64,000 nt of DNA, taken from NCBI RefSeq assembly GCF_009932475.1, contig NZ_BJOV01000005.1, positions 1,674,001 to 1,738,000 of the forward strand, read 5' to 3'. Shown piece after piece: positions 18,826 through 29,115 of the stretch (position 1 is the stretch's first letter; every line of letters starts with the position of its first letter). The position numbers and the translations under genes were made by a program. This stretch comes from Gordonia spumicola (lineage in GTDB: Bacteria; Actinomycetota; Actinomycetes; Mycobacteriales; Mycobacteriaceae). The notes below the pieces were generated by a model. That model did no database searches. It saw only the letters and a program-made list of their open reading frames with translations, and had not been told where the DNA came from.

Positions 18826-19176
18826 TCAGTTGAACGAGTCGCCGCAGGCGCAGCTTCCGGTCGCGTTCGGGTTGTCGATCGTGAAGCCCTGCTTCTCGAT
18901 GCTGTCGACGAAGTCGATCGTGGCGCCCTGGACGTACGGTGCGCTCATCCGGTCGACGGCCAGCTTCACGCCGCCGAAGTCCTGGATGATGTCACCGTCG
19001 AGCTGACGATCGTCGAAGAACAGCTGGTAGCGCAGGCCTGCACAACCACCGGGCTGGACGGCGATGCGCAGTGCGAGATCGTCGCGGCCCTCCTGGTCGA
19101 GCAGGGCCTTGGCCTTGGCTGCCGCGGAATCGCTGAGCAGGACACCGGTGTCGGTGGTTTCGTTCTGAACGGTCAT
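18826..19176 (-). CDS. erpA: A-type iron-sulfur cluster carrier (ErpA/IscA/HesB family)
   Basis: The 116-residue protein carries the three conserved cysteines of A-type carriers: one in PGGCAGLRYQ and two in the C-terminal SCACGDSF. These proteins deliver Fe-S clusters to targets; candidates in this window are LipA and the Rieske protein QcrA (inference). A clear GAGGAG ribosome site precedes the ATG. It corresponds to Rv2204c. The gene lies 125 bp downstream of glycerate kinase on the same strand. Confidence 0.93.
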   Translation of the reverse strand: MTVQNETTDTGVLLSDSAAAKAKALLDQEGRDDLALRIAVQPGGCAGLRYQLFFDDRQLDGDIIQDFGGVKLAVDRMSAPYVQGATIDFVDSIEKQGFTIDNPNATGSCACGDSFN

Positions 19177-19301
19177 GGGCGCTCCTCAAGTCGCCGGCCG
19201 CATCTGCACGAGCGAACCGGATACGTCTGTCGTCGAACCGCGAACACGACGAGCGACGTGTGCTGCACGGTCTGACTCGGTCAACGGTACTCGCTGTGCG
19301 C

Positions 19302-20360
19302 CTATTCCCGCATCACGCCCCGACTCTGATCGAATTCCGCCGCGGCCCTCCTCGCCACGTATCGCAGGATCGTCGACGCGTCGGCGAGAGCCCGGTCGAG
19401 CGATCCGGCCGCGTCGACGAGCGAACGCACCATCGTCACGCCCTCGATCCCGGGATCGGAGTCCACCTGCCCGGCGAGGACTATCACCGGCGTGCCGCCC
19501 GCATGGGCGGCGAGCGCCGCGATCACCTTGCCTCTCGCAGTCTGAGCGTCATAGCGTCCTTCGCCGGTCACGATCACGTCCGCGGCGGCCAGCGCCTCCC
19601 GACGCCCGGTGGCCTCGGCGACCAGCTCGGCGCCCGACCTCCTCGTGCCGCCGACCGCCAGGAGCGCCGCGCCCAACCCGCCTGCCGCGCCGGCTCCCGG
19701 CTCGTCGGCCGTACCGAGCTCGCGCGCCCACTCCTCCAGCCGCGCCTCGAGCAGTTCGACGGTCGCCTCGTCCGCGCCCTTCTGCGGGCCGAACACGGCC
19801 GCCGCGCCCGCCGGGCCGAGCAACGGATTGTCGACGTCCGACGCGACCGTCAACTCCACGCCCCGGAACCTGGCACGAGCCTGCGCCAATCCGCCGAGTT
19901 CGTCGAGCGCTCCGCGTCCCCCGTCGGTCGTCGCACTTCCGCCGAGCCCGACGACGATCCGCGACGCCCCGGAGGTCAACGCGTGCGACAGCAGCATGCC
20001 CACTCCACGAGTGGTGGCGGCGACCGCCGTCGACGGATCCGGCCGCACGCCGAGGAGACCGAGGCCGCACGCCTGCGCCGTCTCGAGATAGACGGTTCCG
20101 TCGGCCGCGACGCCGACCGCGGCGTCCACGCTGGCTCCGAGCGGCCCCGCCACCGTGACCGTCGTCGTCTCGACGATGTCGGCCGCGGCCAGGACCGCGA
20201 CGAAACCCGGCCCTCCGTCCGACTGCGGAATCAGCCTCACCCGGTCCCCCGGCCGCGCCGACAGCCAGCCGTCGGCGATCGCGTGCGCGGCCTCCACCGC
20301 CGACAGTGTGCCGCCGAACTCGTCGGGTGCGACCACGACATGCAGCGAACGCGCGTCCAT
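19302..20360 (-). CDS. Glycerate kinase (GlxK/GarK family)
   Basis: The 352-residue product shows the family opening VVVAPDEFGGTLSAVEAAHAIADGW, IPQSDGGPGF, a glycine-rich VVGLGGSATTDGGRGALDELG and the C-terminal DVIVTGEGRYDAQTARGK. These proteins phosphorylate D-glycerate. It is in the position of Rv2205c. The -10-like TACTCT is 8 nt before the ATG, consistent with a leaderless transcript, and the gene is divergent from the membrane protein at 20421. Confidence 0.9.
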   Translation of the reverse strand: MDARSLHVVVAPDEFGGTLSAVEAAHAIADGWLSARPGDRVRLIPQSDGGPGFVAVLAAADIVETTTVTVAGPLGASVDAAVGVAADGTVYLETAQACGLGLLGVRPDPSTAVAATTRGVGMLLSHALTSGASRIVVGLGGSATTDGGRGALDELGGLAQARARFRGVELTVASDVDNPLLGPAGAAAVFGPQKGADEATVELLEARLEEWARELGTADEPGAGAAGGLGAALLAVGGTRRSGAELVAEATGRREALAAADVIVTGEGRYDAQTARGKVIAALAAHAGGTPVIVLAGQVDSDPGIEGVTMVRSLVDAAGSLDRALADASTILRYVARRAAAEFDQSRGVMRE

Positions 20361-20368
20361 GGGTCGCC

Positions 20369-20413
20369 AGAGTAGCGCCCGATCGTGGACGCGAGGCGAT
20401 CATCGCCTACCCT
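20369..20413. promoter_or_regulatory. Divergent leaderless promoters, glycerate kinase and DUF3043 genes
   Basis: On the minus strand TACTCT (20369-20374) lies 8 nt before the glycerate kinase ATG; on the plus strand TACCCT (20408-20413) lies 7 nt before the GTG at 20421. With transcription starting 7-9 nt after the hexamer, both messages would begin at or next to the start codon. Confidence 0.55.
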
Positions 20414-20420
20414 CGACGGT

Positions 20421-21083
20421 GTGAAGTTGCCTTGGAAGCCTGCTGCGACGAGCACCGACGACGCCGTGTCGGAGTCTGCTGCGCCCGCCGTCGACGAGTC
20501 CCCGGCGAAGGCCGGCCCCACCCCCGGCAAGGGCCGTCCCACCCCGAAGCGCCGCGATGCCGAGAACAAGCGCCGCGGACCGACCGCTCCCCCGCCGACC
20601 ACGCGCGCCGAGGCACGCGAGCGCAAGAAGGCGCTGAAGAAGACGATGAGCAAGGAGGACCGCAAGGCCCTCAACGCCGAACGCCGCCAGACGCGCATCG
20701 ATCAGCGCGAGAAGATGATGGACGGCGACGAGAAGTACCTGATGGCCCGCGACAAGGGACCGGTCCGCAAGATGGCCCGTGACCTCGTCGACTCCCGCCG
20801 CAACTTCGCCGGACTGTTCATGCCGTTCGCCGTATTCCTGATCGTGGCGATCATGGTCCCCAAGCTCGCGGTGATCGCGAACCTTGTGCTCCTTGTGTTC
20901 GTGGTCTTCATGGCAATCGACTCGGTGTTCCTCGGCCGGATGGTCAACAAGCGGGTCCGCGAACGCTACCCGGACACGCAGGAGAAGCCGTTCCGGCTCG
21001 GTTGGTACGCCTTCACCCGCGCCATGCAGTTGCGGATGATGCGAGCGCCGAAGCCGCAGACCAAGCCCGGCGACAAGGTCTGA
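20421..21083 (+). CDS. DUF3043 membrane protein
   Basis: The 220-residue protein has a long charged, Ala/Pro/Lys-rich cytoplasmic N-terminus (about 1-120), then two closely spaced membrane helices ([18 protein letters not shown] and [18 protein letters not shown]) and a short basic tail. This is the DUF3043 pattern conserved in Mycobacteriales at this position (Rv2206). The function is unknown. GTG 20421 is chosen for its promoter spacing; an upstream ATG in frame at 20385 would put the start before the promoter. The stop is one base before the cobU-cobT ATG, so the genes are coupled. Confidence 0.88.
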   Translation: MKLPWKPAATSTDDAVSESAAPAVDESPAKAGPTPGKGRPTPKRRDAENKRRGPTAPPPTTRAEARERKKALKKTMSKEDRKALNAERRQTRIDQREKMMDGDEKYLMARDKGPVRKMARDLVDSRRNFAGLFMPFAVFLIVAIMVPKLAVIANLVLLVFVVFMAIDSVFLGRMVNKRVRERYPDTQEKPFRLGWYAFTRAMQLRMMRAPKPQTKPGDKV

Positions 21084-21084
21084 C

Positions 21085-22818
21085 ATGCGGTTCCTCGTCC
21101 TGGGCGGAACTCGTTCGGGCAAGTCCGCGCACGCCGAGGCCCTCCTCGACTCGGCCGACCGCCCCCGCTATCTCGCGACCGGGCGCCTCACGGACGACGC
21201 CGCGTGGCGAGCCCGTGTCGACGCTCACCAGGCCCGCCGCGGCGACCGTTACCTGACTGTCGAGACGCGTGATCCGGCCGCCGAGATGCGGCTCGACCCC
21301 GAGTCTCCGGTGTTGATCGACGATCTCGGCGCGTGGGTCACCGGACTGCTCGACGACGCGGACGCCTGGGACGATCCGACCGCAACGATCGACGAGGCCG
21401 TCGACGATCTGTGCTCGGCGATCGCCGAGCACGTCGCCGACGTCGTCGTCGTCAGCCCCGAGGTCGGGATGTCCGTCGTCGCGCCGACACCGGTCGGACG
21501 GCGCTTCGCCGACGAGATCGGCTCCGTCAACGCCCGCGTTGCCCAGGCGTGTGAGAACGTCCATCTGGTGGTCGCGGGCCGTGTGCTCGAGCTGCCCGCC
21601 CCGCTCGCCCGCCCCCTGTCCGTCCCCGACGAGCCGGAACCCGCCGCAGCGGTCCGCGAGATGTCGGGGACCACCGTTCCCCTCGTCCCGGTGCACATTC
21701 CGCCGTTCCCCGAGGCGATCTCGCCGTCCGCGACGTTCGTCGGCGCGGCGCTGCCGGACGGCGTCGACGCCGAGGTGTTCCCCGCCGTCGATCCGCCGTC
21801 GCCCGCGACCGCCGACGCGGCCCGTGCCCGTCAGCTCACCCTCACCAAGCCGCCGGGCGCACTCGGCGTCCTCGAGGATCTGGGCGTCTGGGTGTCCGCG
21901 TGTCAGGATCAGTGTCCCCCGCATCGGATCGTCGCCCCCGCCGTGGCCGTCTTCGCGGGCGATCACGGTGTCGCGAAGGACGGCGTCTCGGCGTTCCCAC
22001 CCGAGGTGACCGCGCAGATGGTCGCCAACATCGCGTCCGGCGGCGCCGCCGTCAACGTCCTCGCCCGGCGCGCGGGCGCCAAGGTGCATGTCTTCGATCT
22101 GTCGGTCGACGCCGACCTGCCCTCGGGTCACCAGGCCTCCACGGCGTACAAGGTGCGACGCGGCAGCGGCGACCTGCGCAAGGGTGAGGCGATGACGATC
22201 GCGCAAGCACGGCGATCGCTGGCGGCAGGCCGCGCGATCGCCGACCGCCTCGTCGACTCCGGAGCCGACCTGCTGATAGCGGGCGACATGGGCATCGGCA
22301 ACACGACGCCTGCCGCCGTGCTCATCGGCACCATCGCCGACCGCGAACCGGTTGTCGTCGTGGGCCGCGGCACCGGTATCGACGACGCCACCTGGATCCG
22401 CAAGACGGCCGCCATCCGCGACGGCATGCGGTACGGACGACGGTTCCGCAACGAGCCGTTGTCGTTGCTGGCGGCGGTCGCCGGTCCGGATCTGGCGGCG
22501 ATGGCGGGATTCTTCGCTCAGGCGTCGCTCCGCCGGACGCCGGTCCTGCTCGACGGCGTCGTCACGACGGCCGCGGCGCTGGTCGCCGAACAGCTCGCTC
22601 CGGGCGCCGCAGCCTGGTGGCGGGCCGGGCACCGGTCGACCGAGCCCGCGCACGACTTCGCGTTGACCACACTCGGGTTGGAGCCGATCGTCGACATGTC
22701 GATGCGCCTCGGCGAGGGCACGGGCGCATTGACGGCTCTGCCGATCGTCTCGTCGGCCGTCGACGCGTTGATCGACATGGCGACATTCGCCGACGCCGGC
22801 GTCAGCGATGGCGGTTAG
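21085..22818 (+). CDS. CobU-CobT fusion: cobinamide kinase/guanylyltransferase plus DMB phosphoribosyltransferase
   Basis: The 577-residue protein joins two cobalamin enzymes. Residues 1-170 are CobU: P-loop GGTRSGKS (7-14) and [18 protein letters not shown]. After a linker (about 171-235), residues 236-577 are Cob[33 protein letters not shown] and the catalytic glutamate in MRLGEGTGA. CobU phosphorylates and guanylylates cobinamide; CobT makes alpha-ribazole phosphate from dimethylbenzimidazole, and CobS (next gene) joins the two products. In M. tuberculosis cobU and cobT are separate genes. The stop overlaps the cobS start by 11 nt. Confidence 0.93.
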   Translation: MRFLVLGGTRSGKSAHAEALLDSADRPRYLATGRLTDDAAWRARVDAHQARRGDRYLTVETRDPAAEMRLDPESPVLIDDLGAWVTGLLDDADAWDDPTATIDEAVDDLCSAIAEHVADVVVVSPEVGMSVVAPTPVGRRFADEIGSVNARVAQACENVHLVVAGRVLELPAPLARPLSVPDEPEPAAAVREMSGTTVPLVPVHIPPFPEAISPSATFVGAALPDGVDAEVFPAVDPPSPATADAARARQLTLTKPPGALGVLEDLGVWVSACQDQCPPHRIVAPAVAVFAGDHGVAKDGVSAFPPEVTAQMVANIASGGAAVNVLARRAGAKVHVFDLSVDADLPSGHQASTAYKVRRGSGDLRKGEAMTIAQARRSLAAGRAIADRLVDSGADLLIAGDMGIGNTTPAAVLIGTIADREPVVVVGRGTGIDDATWIRKTAAIRDGMRYGRRFRNEPLSLLAAVAGPDLAAMAGFFAQASLRRTPVLLDGVVTTAAALVAEQLAPGAAAWWRAGHRSTEPAHDFALTTLGLEPIVDMSMRLGEGTGALTALPIVSSAVDALIDMATFADAGVSDGG

Positions 22819-23554
22819 CCCGCTCGGCGCCCTGCATGTGGCGGTCAGCTGGCTGACCGTCGCCCCGCTCCCCCAACCCCGGGCCGAGATGGACCGGCGG
22901 ACCGGCGGCGCGGCGATCGCCGCCGTACCCGTCGTCGGGGCGTTGCTCGGCTGCGTCGCCGCGAGCGCGGCATTCGGGCTGTCGTTCACGCGCCTGCCCG
23001 ACCTGCTGATCGGGGTGCTCGTCGTCGCGCTGCTGGCGCTGTCGACCCGCGGCATGCACCTGGACGGACTCGCCGACACCGCGGACGGCCTCGGCTGCTA
23101 CGGCGACCCCGAAGGTGTCCGCGCGGTGATGCGCAGCGGCGACGTCGGACCGTTCGGCGCCGCGACCCTCACCGTGGTCCTCGCCGTGCAGGCGATCGGC
23201 TTCTCGACTCTGTCGGCCGATCATTCCTGGCCGCAGATCGTCTTCGCGGTGGCGCTGGGTCGAGTCGCTGTCGTGTACGGGTGTCGCCGCGGCCTCGATG
23301 CCGCGAACGCCGACGGGTTCGGAGCCCTCGTCGCGGGCACACAACGGTGGTCGACGGTGGCGTGGACCGTCGTCGCATTCGGGGCCGCCTGGCCGCTCGG
23401 CGTGCGGGCCGTCTGCGCGGTCCCCGCGGTCGTGCTGTTCACCGTCTTGTTCACCGCGCACTGCCGCCGACGTATGGGCGGTGTCAGCGGCGACGTCCTC
23501 GGCGCCGTCGTCGAACTGTCGACGGCCGTCGCGGCAGTACTCCTGATCGTCTGA
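22808..23554 (+). CDS. cobS: Adenosylcobinamide-GDP ribazoletransferase
   Basis: The 248-residue membrane protein has about six hydrophobic helices and the CobS signature [21 protein letters not shown], with acidic residues that bind the metal and the GDP-activated substrate. It condenses adenosylcobinamide-GDP with alpha-ribazole(-phosphate), the last step of nucleotide-loop assembly. It overlaps the cobU-cobT fusion by 11 nt, so both halves of the pathway are translationally linked. ATG 22808 aligns with the conserved N-terminal helix. Confidence 0.93.
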   Translation: MAVSPLGALHVAVSWLTVAPLPQPRAEMDRRTGGAAIAAVPVVGALLGCVAASAAFGLSFTRLPDLLIGVLVVALLALSTRGMHLDGLADTADGLGCYGDPEGVRAVMRSGDVGPFGAATLTVVLAVQAIGFSTLSADHSWPQIVFAVALGRVAVVYGCRRGLDAANADGFGALVAGTQRWSTVAWTVVAFGAAWPLGVRAVCAVPAVVLFTVLFTAHCRRRMGGVSGDVLGAVVELSTAVAAVLLIV

Positions 23555-23676
23555 ACGGCGGCACAAATCGGATGTTGTCAATCCATCGTTGAGACGAATT
23601 CTCTACTGGTCAGTACACCGGCGCGGCGCGGCGACAGACTCTACGTGGCAGTTCCCCCACAACCCACGGAGAGTTC

Positions 23677-24255
23677 ATGAACAACCGTTTCCGGACCTCG
23701 CTCCTCGTCTCCGGCATCGCAGCGTGTGCGGCGGCGTCCATCGGAGTCGGCACGGCATCCGCATACGAGACCATCTACGTCGACGAGGCCCTGTATCCGC
23801 ATACGGACACCCTGACCAGCGGGGTGTTCGACGTGTCGATCACCAACAAGGCCCACCAGAAGGCCGACTGCACGGTAACGCTGTACCCTACGTCCGAGAA
23901 GGACGACGTGAAGAACCTCGTCGCCGTCACCAACGACTGGTGGCGCAGGGTGGCCGACGACGCCGACCTCGCCGCGGCCAAGGCCGAGGTGACCGGGGCC
24001 GCGGGAACGGTCGACGTCAAGGACATCGCCGTCGGCGACACGAAGTCCGGCTCCATCACACCGGCCGCGCCCGCACAGTCCGACTACGTGGTCTTCAACT
24101 TCTGCCGCGCCGACGATCCGGCCACCGAGACGTTCGAGATCTCGACGTCGAGCTACGACATCGCCTCGACCGCCCCCGACCCCGACAACACGTTCGGAAG
24201 CCTGACCGGACCGGGTCTGGGCAGCCTCGCATCGGTCCTCCCGCAGAAGCCCTGA
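23677..24255 (+). CDS. Secreted protein of unknown function, tandem paralogue A
   Basis: The 192-residue protein has a signal peptide (RTSLLVSGIAACAAASIGVG, cleavage likely after TASA near residue 29) and a mature domain with two cysteines (ADCTVTLYP and FNFCRADD) that could form a disulfide. A GGAGAG ribosome site precedes the ATG. The segment YPHTDTLTSGVFDVSITNKA aligns with FPHTASLVSGKVTVSITNKA of the next gene, and both end with a GSLGSL tail, so they are tandem duplicates. I recognise no known family. The Val/Thr strand pattern suggests a beta-rich, perhaps immunoglobulin-like fold (inference). Confidence 0.8.
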   Translation: MNNRFRTSLLVSGIAACAAASIGVGTASAYETIYVDEALYPHTDTLTSGVFDVSITNKAHQKADCTVTLYPTSEKDDVKNLVAVTNDWWRRVADDADLAAAKAEVTGAAGTVDVKDIAVGDTKSGSITPAAPAQSDYVVFNFCRADDPATETFEISTSSYDIASTAPDPDNTFGSLTGPGLGSLASVLPQKP

Positions 24256-24264
24256 AACAGGCTT

Positions 24265-24308
24265 CGTCCGCCGGTCGTGAGAGCGATACGCGACACGGCC
24301 GGCGGACG
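24265..24308 (+). terminator. Terminator after secreted paralogue A
   Basis: CGTCCGCCGG pairs with CCGGCGGACG around a 24-nt interior that contains GCGATACGCGACACG. Nearly the same sequence forms the terminator after paralogue B (25030-25074), so the duplication included the terminator. Confidence 0.7.
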
Positions 24309-24473
24309 ACGTCCGGCGCGGCCTCCGCGAGGCACTCCCTTGTCATTTGTACAGGTCAATCGACGTCGACCGATACGTTGAATCCTGCCGCTCGGTCGCC
24401 CGTCATGACCGATTCCGCTCCGGCTCCGTGTCATGGTCAGTCCGTCCACCACTGACATCGACTGGAGAACCAC

Positions 24474-25016
24474 ATGACAATCCAATCTCGCGCCGCACTC
24501 GTCGGCGTCGCCCTGGCCGCAGGCATGGCGACGACGATCTGCATGGGCGGACACGCGTCCGCAGCCAGCGGCGACCCGGCCGTGTTTCCGCACACCGCCT
24601 CACTCGTGTCCGGCAAGGTGACGGTCAGCATCACCAACAAAGCAGCAGCGCCCGCCAACTGTGGTTTCACGCTGTACCCGAGCACCGCGAAGACTCAGGT
24701 CGACGATGTCGTGACCGCGTACCAACGCGGCGATCGTCCCCTCACCGACTTCAGCGACGCCATCGCGCAGCTGACGGCCGAGCAGCTCGGGACCGCGGAC
24801 ATAAGCGGAATCGCCGTCAACGCATCCAAGTCGGGCAGCACCGGCGCCAAGGGCGGCTCGACCTCCTACTACGTCCTGCAGCAGTGCGCCACGACCCAGG
24901 AGGCTTCCATCTCGGATCTGTCGCTCGCCATGGACGGCTACCTCGTCGAAGGCACCGCGGGAACCGGCGGAAACGGAAGCCTCGACACCGGCAGCCTCGG
25001 CTCGCTGCTCCCCTGA
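24474..25016 (+). CDS. Secreted protein of unknown function, tandem paralogue B
   Basis: The 180-residue protein has a signal peptide (AALVGVALAAGMATTICMGG, cleavage likely at ASA near 31) and a mature part similar to paralogue A: PHTxxLxSG, VSITNKA, ANCGFTLYPSTAK and a second cysteine in VLQQCATTQ, followed by a Gly/Ser-rich tail ending GSLDTGSLGSLLP. The paired cysteines and the tail are kept while the middle has diverged, so the duplication is not recent. A GGAGAA ribosome site precedes the ATG. Function unknown; export implies a wall or extracellular role. Confidence 0.8.
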   Translation: MTIQSRAALVGVALAAGMATTICMGGHASAASGDPAVFPHTASLVSGKVTVSITNKAAAPANCGFTLYPSTAKTQVDDVVTAYQRGDRPLTDFSDAIAQLTAEQLGTADISGIAVNASKSGSTGAKGGSTSYYVLQQCATTQEASISDLSLAMDGYLVEGTAGTGGNGSLDTGSLGSLLP

Positions 25017-25029
25017 CCCACAGACGACG

Positions 25030-25074
25030 TCGTCCGCCAGTCGTGTCGCCATACGCGACACGACTGGCGGACGA
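25030..25074. terminator. Bidirectional terminator between paralogue B and ilvE
   Basis: Perfect 19-nt arms (TCGTCCGCCAGTCGTGTCG and complement) close over a 7-nt loop, 13 nt past the paralogue B stop and 11 nt past the ilvE stop on the other strand. Confidence 0.85.
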
Positions 25075-25085
25075 AAGTGCAGAGC

Positions 25086-26183
25086 CTACTTGAGGCGGGT
25101 CATCCAGCCGTGAGTGTCGGCGAAGGTGCCGCGTTGAAGCCCGGTGAGGGTGTCGCGGAGGGCCTGAGTCACCTCGCCGGTGGTTCCGTCGCCGACCGTG
25201 TACTCGTCGGTGTCGCTCTGCACGCGTCCGACCGGCGTGATGACCGCGGCCGTGCCACACGCGAACACCTCGGTGATCTCGCCCGAACGGACGCCGTCGG
25301 CGAGTTCCTTCGTCGAGATCTTCCGCTCCTCGACGGAGTATCCGGCGTCGGCGGCCAACGCCAGCAACGACTTCCGGGTGACGCCCGGCAGCAGCGAACC
25401 GCTCAGCTCCGGCGTGACGAGGCGAGCCTGCGATCCCGAACCGAAGACGAAGAACAGGTTCATCCCGCCCATCTCCTCGATGTACTTGTGCTCGATCGCG
25501 TCGAGCCAGACCACCTGGTCGCAGCCCTTCTCCGCGGCCTGGGCCTGTGCGAGGAGCGACGCCGCGTAGTTGCCGCCGAACTTCGCCGACCCCGTGCCGC
25601 CGGGCGACGCGCGCACGTACTCCGTGCACAGGTAGACGCTCACCGGCTTCAGACCGCCCTGGAAGTACGCTCCGGCGGGCGAGCCGATGAGGACGTAGCG
25701 GTACTGGTTCGCGGGACGCACCCCGAGACTGGCCTCGGTCGCGAACATGAACGGACGCAGGTACAGCGACTCCTCGCCGCCCGCCGGCGGAACCCACGCG
25801 TTGTCGACGTCGAGCAGCGCGCGAAGCGAGCCGACGAAGTCGTCCACCGGGAACTCCGGCATCGCGAGACGACGAGCCGACGTGTTGAACCGCTCGGCGT
25901 TCGCCTCCGGACGGAACGCCGCGATCGTGCCGTCCGGCTGGCGGTACGCCTTGAGGCCCTCGAAGATCTCCTGAGCGTAGTGCAGGACCATCGCCGCCGG
26001 ATCGAGTGCGATCGGGCCGTACGGGGTCACTTTCGCGTCGTGCCATCCGCGGTCACGGTCGTAGTCGACGACCACCATGTGGTCGGTGAAGTGATTGCCG
26101 AAGCCCGGCGCGGCGAGGATCTCGGCGCGACGACCGTCCGACACCGGATGCGGATGCTCGGTGCGAGTGAACTCCAAGGTCAT
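25086..26183 (-). CDS. ilvE: Branched-chain amino acid aminotransferase
   Basis: The 365-residue class IV PLP enzyme interconverts leucine, isoleucine and valine with their keto acids. The PLP lysine is in [12 protein letters not shown], and other family blocks are [25 protein letters not shown], and [21 protein letters not shown] lies 6 nt before the ATG and no ribosome site is present, which suggests a leaderless message. It is the position equivalent of Rv2210c and is followed by a shared bidirectional terminator. Confidence 0.96.
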   Translation of the reverse strand: MTLEFTRTEHPHPVSDGRRAEILAAPGFGNHFTDHMVVVDYDRDRGWHDAKVTPYGPIALDPAAMVLHYAQEIFEGLKAYRQPDGTIAAFRPEANAERFNTSARRLAMPEFPVDDFVGSLRALLDVDNAWVPPAGGEESLYLRPFMFATEASLGVRPANQYRYVLIGSPAGAYFQGGLKPVSVYLCTEYVRASPGGTGSAKFGGNYAASLLAQAQAAEKGCDQVVWLDAIEHKYIEEMGGMNLFFVFGSGSQARLVTPELSGSLLPGVTRKSLLALAADAGYSVEERKISTKELADGVRSGEITEVFACGTAAVITPVGRVQSDTDEYTVGDGTTGEVTQALRDTLTGLQRGTFADTHGWMTRLK

Positions 26184-26232
26184 GCACCGATCCTATCTCT
26201 GATCCGCAACCGGGTCTCGAGCGACGGCGACG

Positions 26233-27342
26233 TCAGACGTTGCCCTGCACGAACGGAGGCAGCACGACCTCGCATTCGAGCGCGCGCCCGCGCACGTCGA
26301 CGACGACCGTCGCCCCCTTCTTGACGCCCGACGACGCGTCGATGAACGCGAGCGCGACGCCCTGCTTGAGCGTGGGCGAGAAGGTGCCGGACGTGCAGAC
26401 GCCGATCTGTTCGCCGCCCGCCTCGAGGTGGACGGTGCAGTCGGCACGCGGCACACCACGACCGGTCGCCTTCAGTCCGTAGAGGCGCCGGGCCGGGCCT
26501 GCCTCCTTCTCGGCGACGAGGGCGTCGCGCCCGAAGAACTCCGGCTTGTCCCAGCCGACGGCCCACGAGCTGCGCGCCTGGACGGGCGTGATGTCCAGGC
26601 TCAGTTCGTGTCCGTGCAGGGCGTATCCCATCTCCGTGCGGAGCGTGTCGCGCGCGCCGAGACCCGCGGGCAGACCGCCGTTGGCGGTGACCTCGGCGAG
26701 CAGCGCGTCGAACACCGGGCCCGCGTCGTCCCAGCCGGGAAGGATCTCGTAGCCGTGCTCACCGGTGTAGCCGGTGCGGCACACGCGGACGGTGCGCTCC
26801 ACGCCGCCGACGGTGAGCGCGGCGTCGGCGAACGCCATGTACTCCATCTCGGTCGGCAGTCCGAGCGCCGCGAGGACGTCGGTCGACTTCGGTCCCTGAA
26901 CGGCGAACACCGCGTAGTCGCGATGCTGGTCGGTGATCTCGATCCCCTCCGGCGCGACGGCGGTGATCGCGGCGACGACCGCGGGCGTGTTGGACGCGTT
27001 CGGGATCAGGAACACCTCGTCGTCGCTGACGAGATACGTGATCAGGTCGTCGACCACACCGCCATCGGCGTCGCAGCACATCGTGTACTGCGCCTTGCCC
27101 GGACCGACCTTGCGGAGGTCGTTGGTGAAGCAGCTGTTCACGAAGTCGGCCGCGCCCGGTCCCTTCACGAGCGCCTTGCCGAGGTGGCTCACGTCGAAGA
27201 TCCCGACCGCCTCGCGCACCGCGGTGTGCTCGGCGACGGTGCCCGAGTAGGAGACGGGCATGTCCCACCCGCCGAATTCGGCGAAGGACGCGTCGAGGGC
27301 GATGTGGCGGTCGGCGATGGGGCCTGCGAGGAGTTCGGTCAT
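26233..27342 (-). CDS. gcvT: Aminomethyltransferase, T protein of the glycine cleavage system
   Basis: The 369-residue protein begins with [23 protein letters not shown] and contains [17 protein letters not shown], the folate-binding [10 protein letters not shown] and the C-terminal barrel domain ending in VLPPF. GcvT transfers the methylene group from lipoyl-bound aminomethyl to tetrahydrofolate. Its lipoylated partner GcvH is not here, but lipB and lipA are 4 kb away. TACCGT lies 7 nt before the ATG. Divergent from pepA, as Rv2211c is from Rv2213 apart from the missing Rv2212 adenylyl cyclase. Confidence 0.95.
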   Translation of the reverse strand: MTELLAGPIADRHIALDASFAEFGGWDMPVSYSGTVAEHTAVREAVGIFDVSHLGKALVKGPGAADFVNSCFTNDLRKVGPGKAQYTMCCDADGGVVDDLITYLVSDDEVFLIPNASNTPAVVAAITAVAPEGIEITDQHRDYAVFAVQGPKSTDVLAALGLPTEMEYMAFADAALTVGGVERTVRVCRTGYTGEHGYEILPGWDDAGPVFDALLAEVTANGGLPAGLGARDTLRTEMGYALHGHELSLDITPVQARSSWAVGWDKPEFFGRDALVAEKEAGPARRLYGLKATGRGVPRADCTVHLEAGGEQIGVCTSGTFSPTLKQGVALAFIDASSGVKKGATVVVDVRGRALECEVVLPPFVQGNV

Positions 27343-27349
27343 GCACGTA

Positions 27350-27387
27350 ACGGTATCGCCCGGCATCCGCGGGCGGGTGGATAGAGT
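27350..27387. promoter_or_regulatory. Divergent leaderless promoters for gcvT and pepA
   Basis: TACCGT on the minus strand (27350-27355) is 7 nt before the gcvT ATG; TAGAGT on the plus strand (27382-27387) is 8 nt before the pepA GTG. Neither gene has a ribosome site in the remaining sequence. Confidence 0.55.
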
Positions 27388-27395
27388 GGGCAACC

Positions 27396-28919
27396 GTGAG
27401 CAGCCATGACTTCGCGGACCGTGCACGCGGCCCGCACATCGACCTGACCACCGCCCTCGCCAAGGATGACGACGTCCTGGTGATCGGCCTGATCTCCGCC
27501 GACGACCCCGATGCGGCGGCCCCGTCGCTGCTGATCGGCGAGGACCTCTTCGACGACGCCACCGCCGAGGCCGTGTCGGCGAGCGTCGCCGCGGTCGGCG
27601 GCACCGGACGCGCGGGCGAGATCCTCAGCTTCCCCGCCCCGGCGTCGCTTCCGGTGCGGCTGATCCAGACCGTCGGGCTCGGCTCCGACACCGACTCCCG
27701 CGACGACGACGCGATCCGCCGCGCCGCGGGCGAATCGATCCGCAAGCTCGACGGCGCGGGCCGCGTCGTCAGCACCCTCGGCGATGCGGGTGTCGGACCG
27801 GCGGCCGAAGGCTACTTCCTCGGCGCCTATCGCTTCGAGGAGTTCCGCACGGAGAAGTCGGCGTCGACGAAGCAGCCGCCCGCCGATGTGCGACTGCTGG
27901 CCGCCAAGACGAAAGAGAACCGCGCGGCGCTCGACCACGCGCTGATCGTCGCCGACTCGGTCGCGATCGCCCGCGACCTCGTCAACACCCCGCCGAGCCA
28001 CCTGTTCCCCGCCGAGTTCGCCGAACGCGCCCGCGTCCTCGGTAGCAAGGCCGGACTGCGCGTGGAGATCCTCGACGACGTGGAACTCGACAAGGCCGGA
28101 TACGGCGGCATCATCGGCGTCGGCAAGGGCAGTTCCCGTCCGCCACGCCTGGTCCGACTGATCCACGAGGCGAAGGGCGCGCAGCGGAGCGTCGCGCTCG
28201 TCGGCAAGGGCATCACTTTCGACACCGGCGGCATCTCGATCAAGCCCGCCGCGGGCATGGAGCAGATGACGTCCGACATGGGTGGGGCCGCGGCCGTCGT
28301 CGCCACCGCGATCGCGGCGGCGAAGCTCGACGTGAACGTCACCGTCATCGCGACGGTCCCGATGGCGGAGAACATGCCGTCGGGCACCGCGCAGCGTCCG
28401 GGCGACGTACTGACCCAGTACGGCGGGACCACCGTCGAGGTCCTCAACACCGACGCCGAGGGCCGCCTCATCCTCGCCGACGCCATCGTCCGCGCCTGCG
28501 AGGACGAGCCCGACTACCTGATCGACACCGCGACGCTCACGGGAGCGCAGATGGTGGCCCTCGGCACCCGGACTCCCGGCGTGCTCGGCACCGACGAGTT
28601 CCGCGACCGCGTCGCGACGATCTCGCAGAGCGTCGGCGAGAACGGCTGGGCCATGCCGATGCCGTCGGAACTGCGCACCGACCTCGACTCGCGCGTCGCC
28701 GATCTCGCCAACGTGACCAACCACCGGTGGGGCGGAATGCTGTCGGCCTCGATCTTCCTGAAGGAGTTCGTGGCGAAGGACGTCGACTGGGCGCACATCG
28801 ACGTCGCGGGCCCCGCGTTCAACACGTCGGGCCCGTGGGGATACACGGCCAAGGGCGGCACCGGTGTGCCCGTGAGGACGCTGATCGCCGTCATCGAGGA
28901 CATCGTCGAGAACGGCTGA
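27396..28919 (+). CDS. pepA: Leucyl (cytosol) aminopeptidase, M17 family
   Basis: The 507-residue protein has the variable N-terminal domain and the M17 catalytic domain: [23 protein letters not shown] supplies metal-binding Lys and Asp, and the signature NTDAEGRL holds the two metal ligands. M17 enzymes release N-terminal residues during peptide turnover and act as hexamers; some handle Cys-Gly from thiol degradation. Start GTG 27396 follows a leaderless promoter. A hairpin lies after the stop. Confidence 0.96.
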   Translation: MSSHDFADRARGPHIDLTTALAKDDDVLVIGLISADDPDAAAPSLLIGEDLFDDATAEAVSASVAAVGGTGRAGEILSFPAPASLPVRLIQTVGLGSDTDSRDDDAIRRAAGESIRKLDGAGRVVSTLGDAGVGPAAEGYFLGAYRFEEFRTEKSASTKQPPADVRLLAAKTKENRAALDHALIVADSVAIARDLVNTPPSHLFPAEFAERARVLGSKAGLRVEILDDVELDKAGYGGIIGVGKGSSRPPRLVRLIHEAKGAQRSVALVGKGITFDTGGISIKPAAGMEQMTSDMGGAAAVVATAIAAAKLDVNVTVIATVPMAENMPSGTAQRPGDVLTQYGGTTVEVLNTDAEGRLILADAIVRACEDEPDYLIDTATLTGAQMVALGTRTPGVLGTDEFRDRVATISQSVGENGWAMPMPSELRTDLDSRVADLANVTNHRWGGMLSASIFLKEFVAKDVDWAHIDVAGPAFNTSGPWGYTAKGGTGVPVRTLIAVIEDIVENG

Positions 28920-28954
28920 GCGCCGCCTCAACCGCTACTGACGGGTAACCGATG

Positions 28955-29003
28955 GACTCCCCTGAACGTCTCACAGCGAGCGGGTACTGTGAGTTCGGGA
29001 GTC
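28955..29003 (+). terminator. Probable terminator after pepA
   Basis: GACTCCCCTGAAC and CTCACAG pair imperfectly with CTGTGAGTTCGGGAGTC; the two-part stem has one bulge. It lies 35 nt past the pepA stop. Confidence 0.55.
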
Positions 29004-29115
29004 GGTCGATCCACCGTCTGCACGTACACGTGAGCCCACAAGAGCGCACGTGGGAAGCACCCGCGAATCGGCTTGACCGAACGGCACAAGTTCACGAATT
29101 AGGGAGTCACACGCA

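Noticed and set aside
21085-21085. Cobalamin riboswitch before the cobU-cobT gene
   Set aside because: Only one base separates it from the upstream gene, and I saw no B12-box-like GCCACTG sequence before the membrane protein gene.
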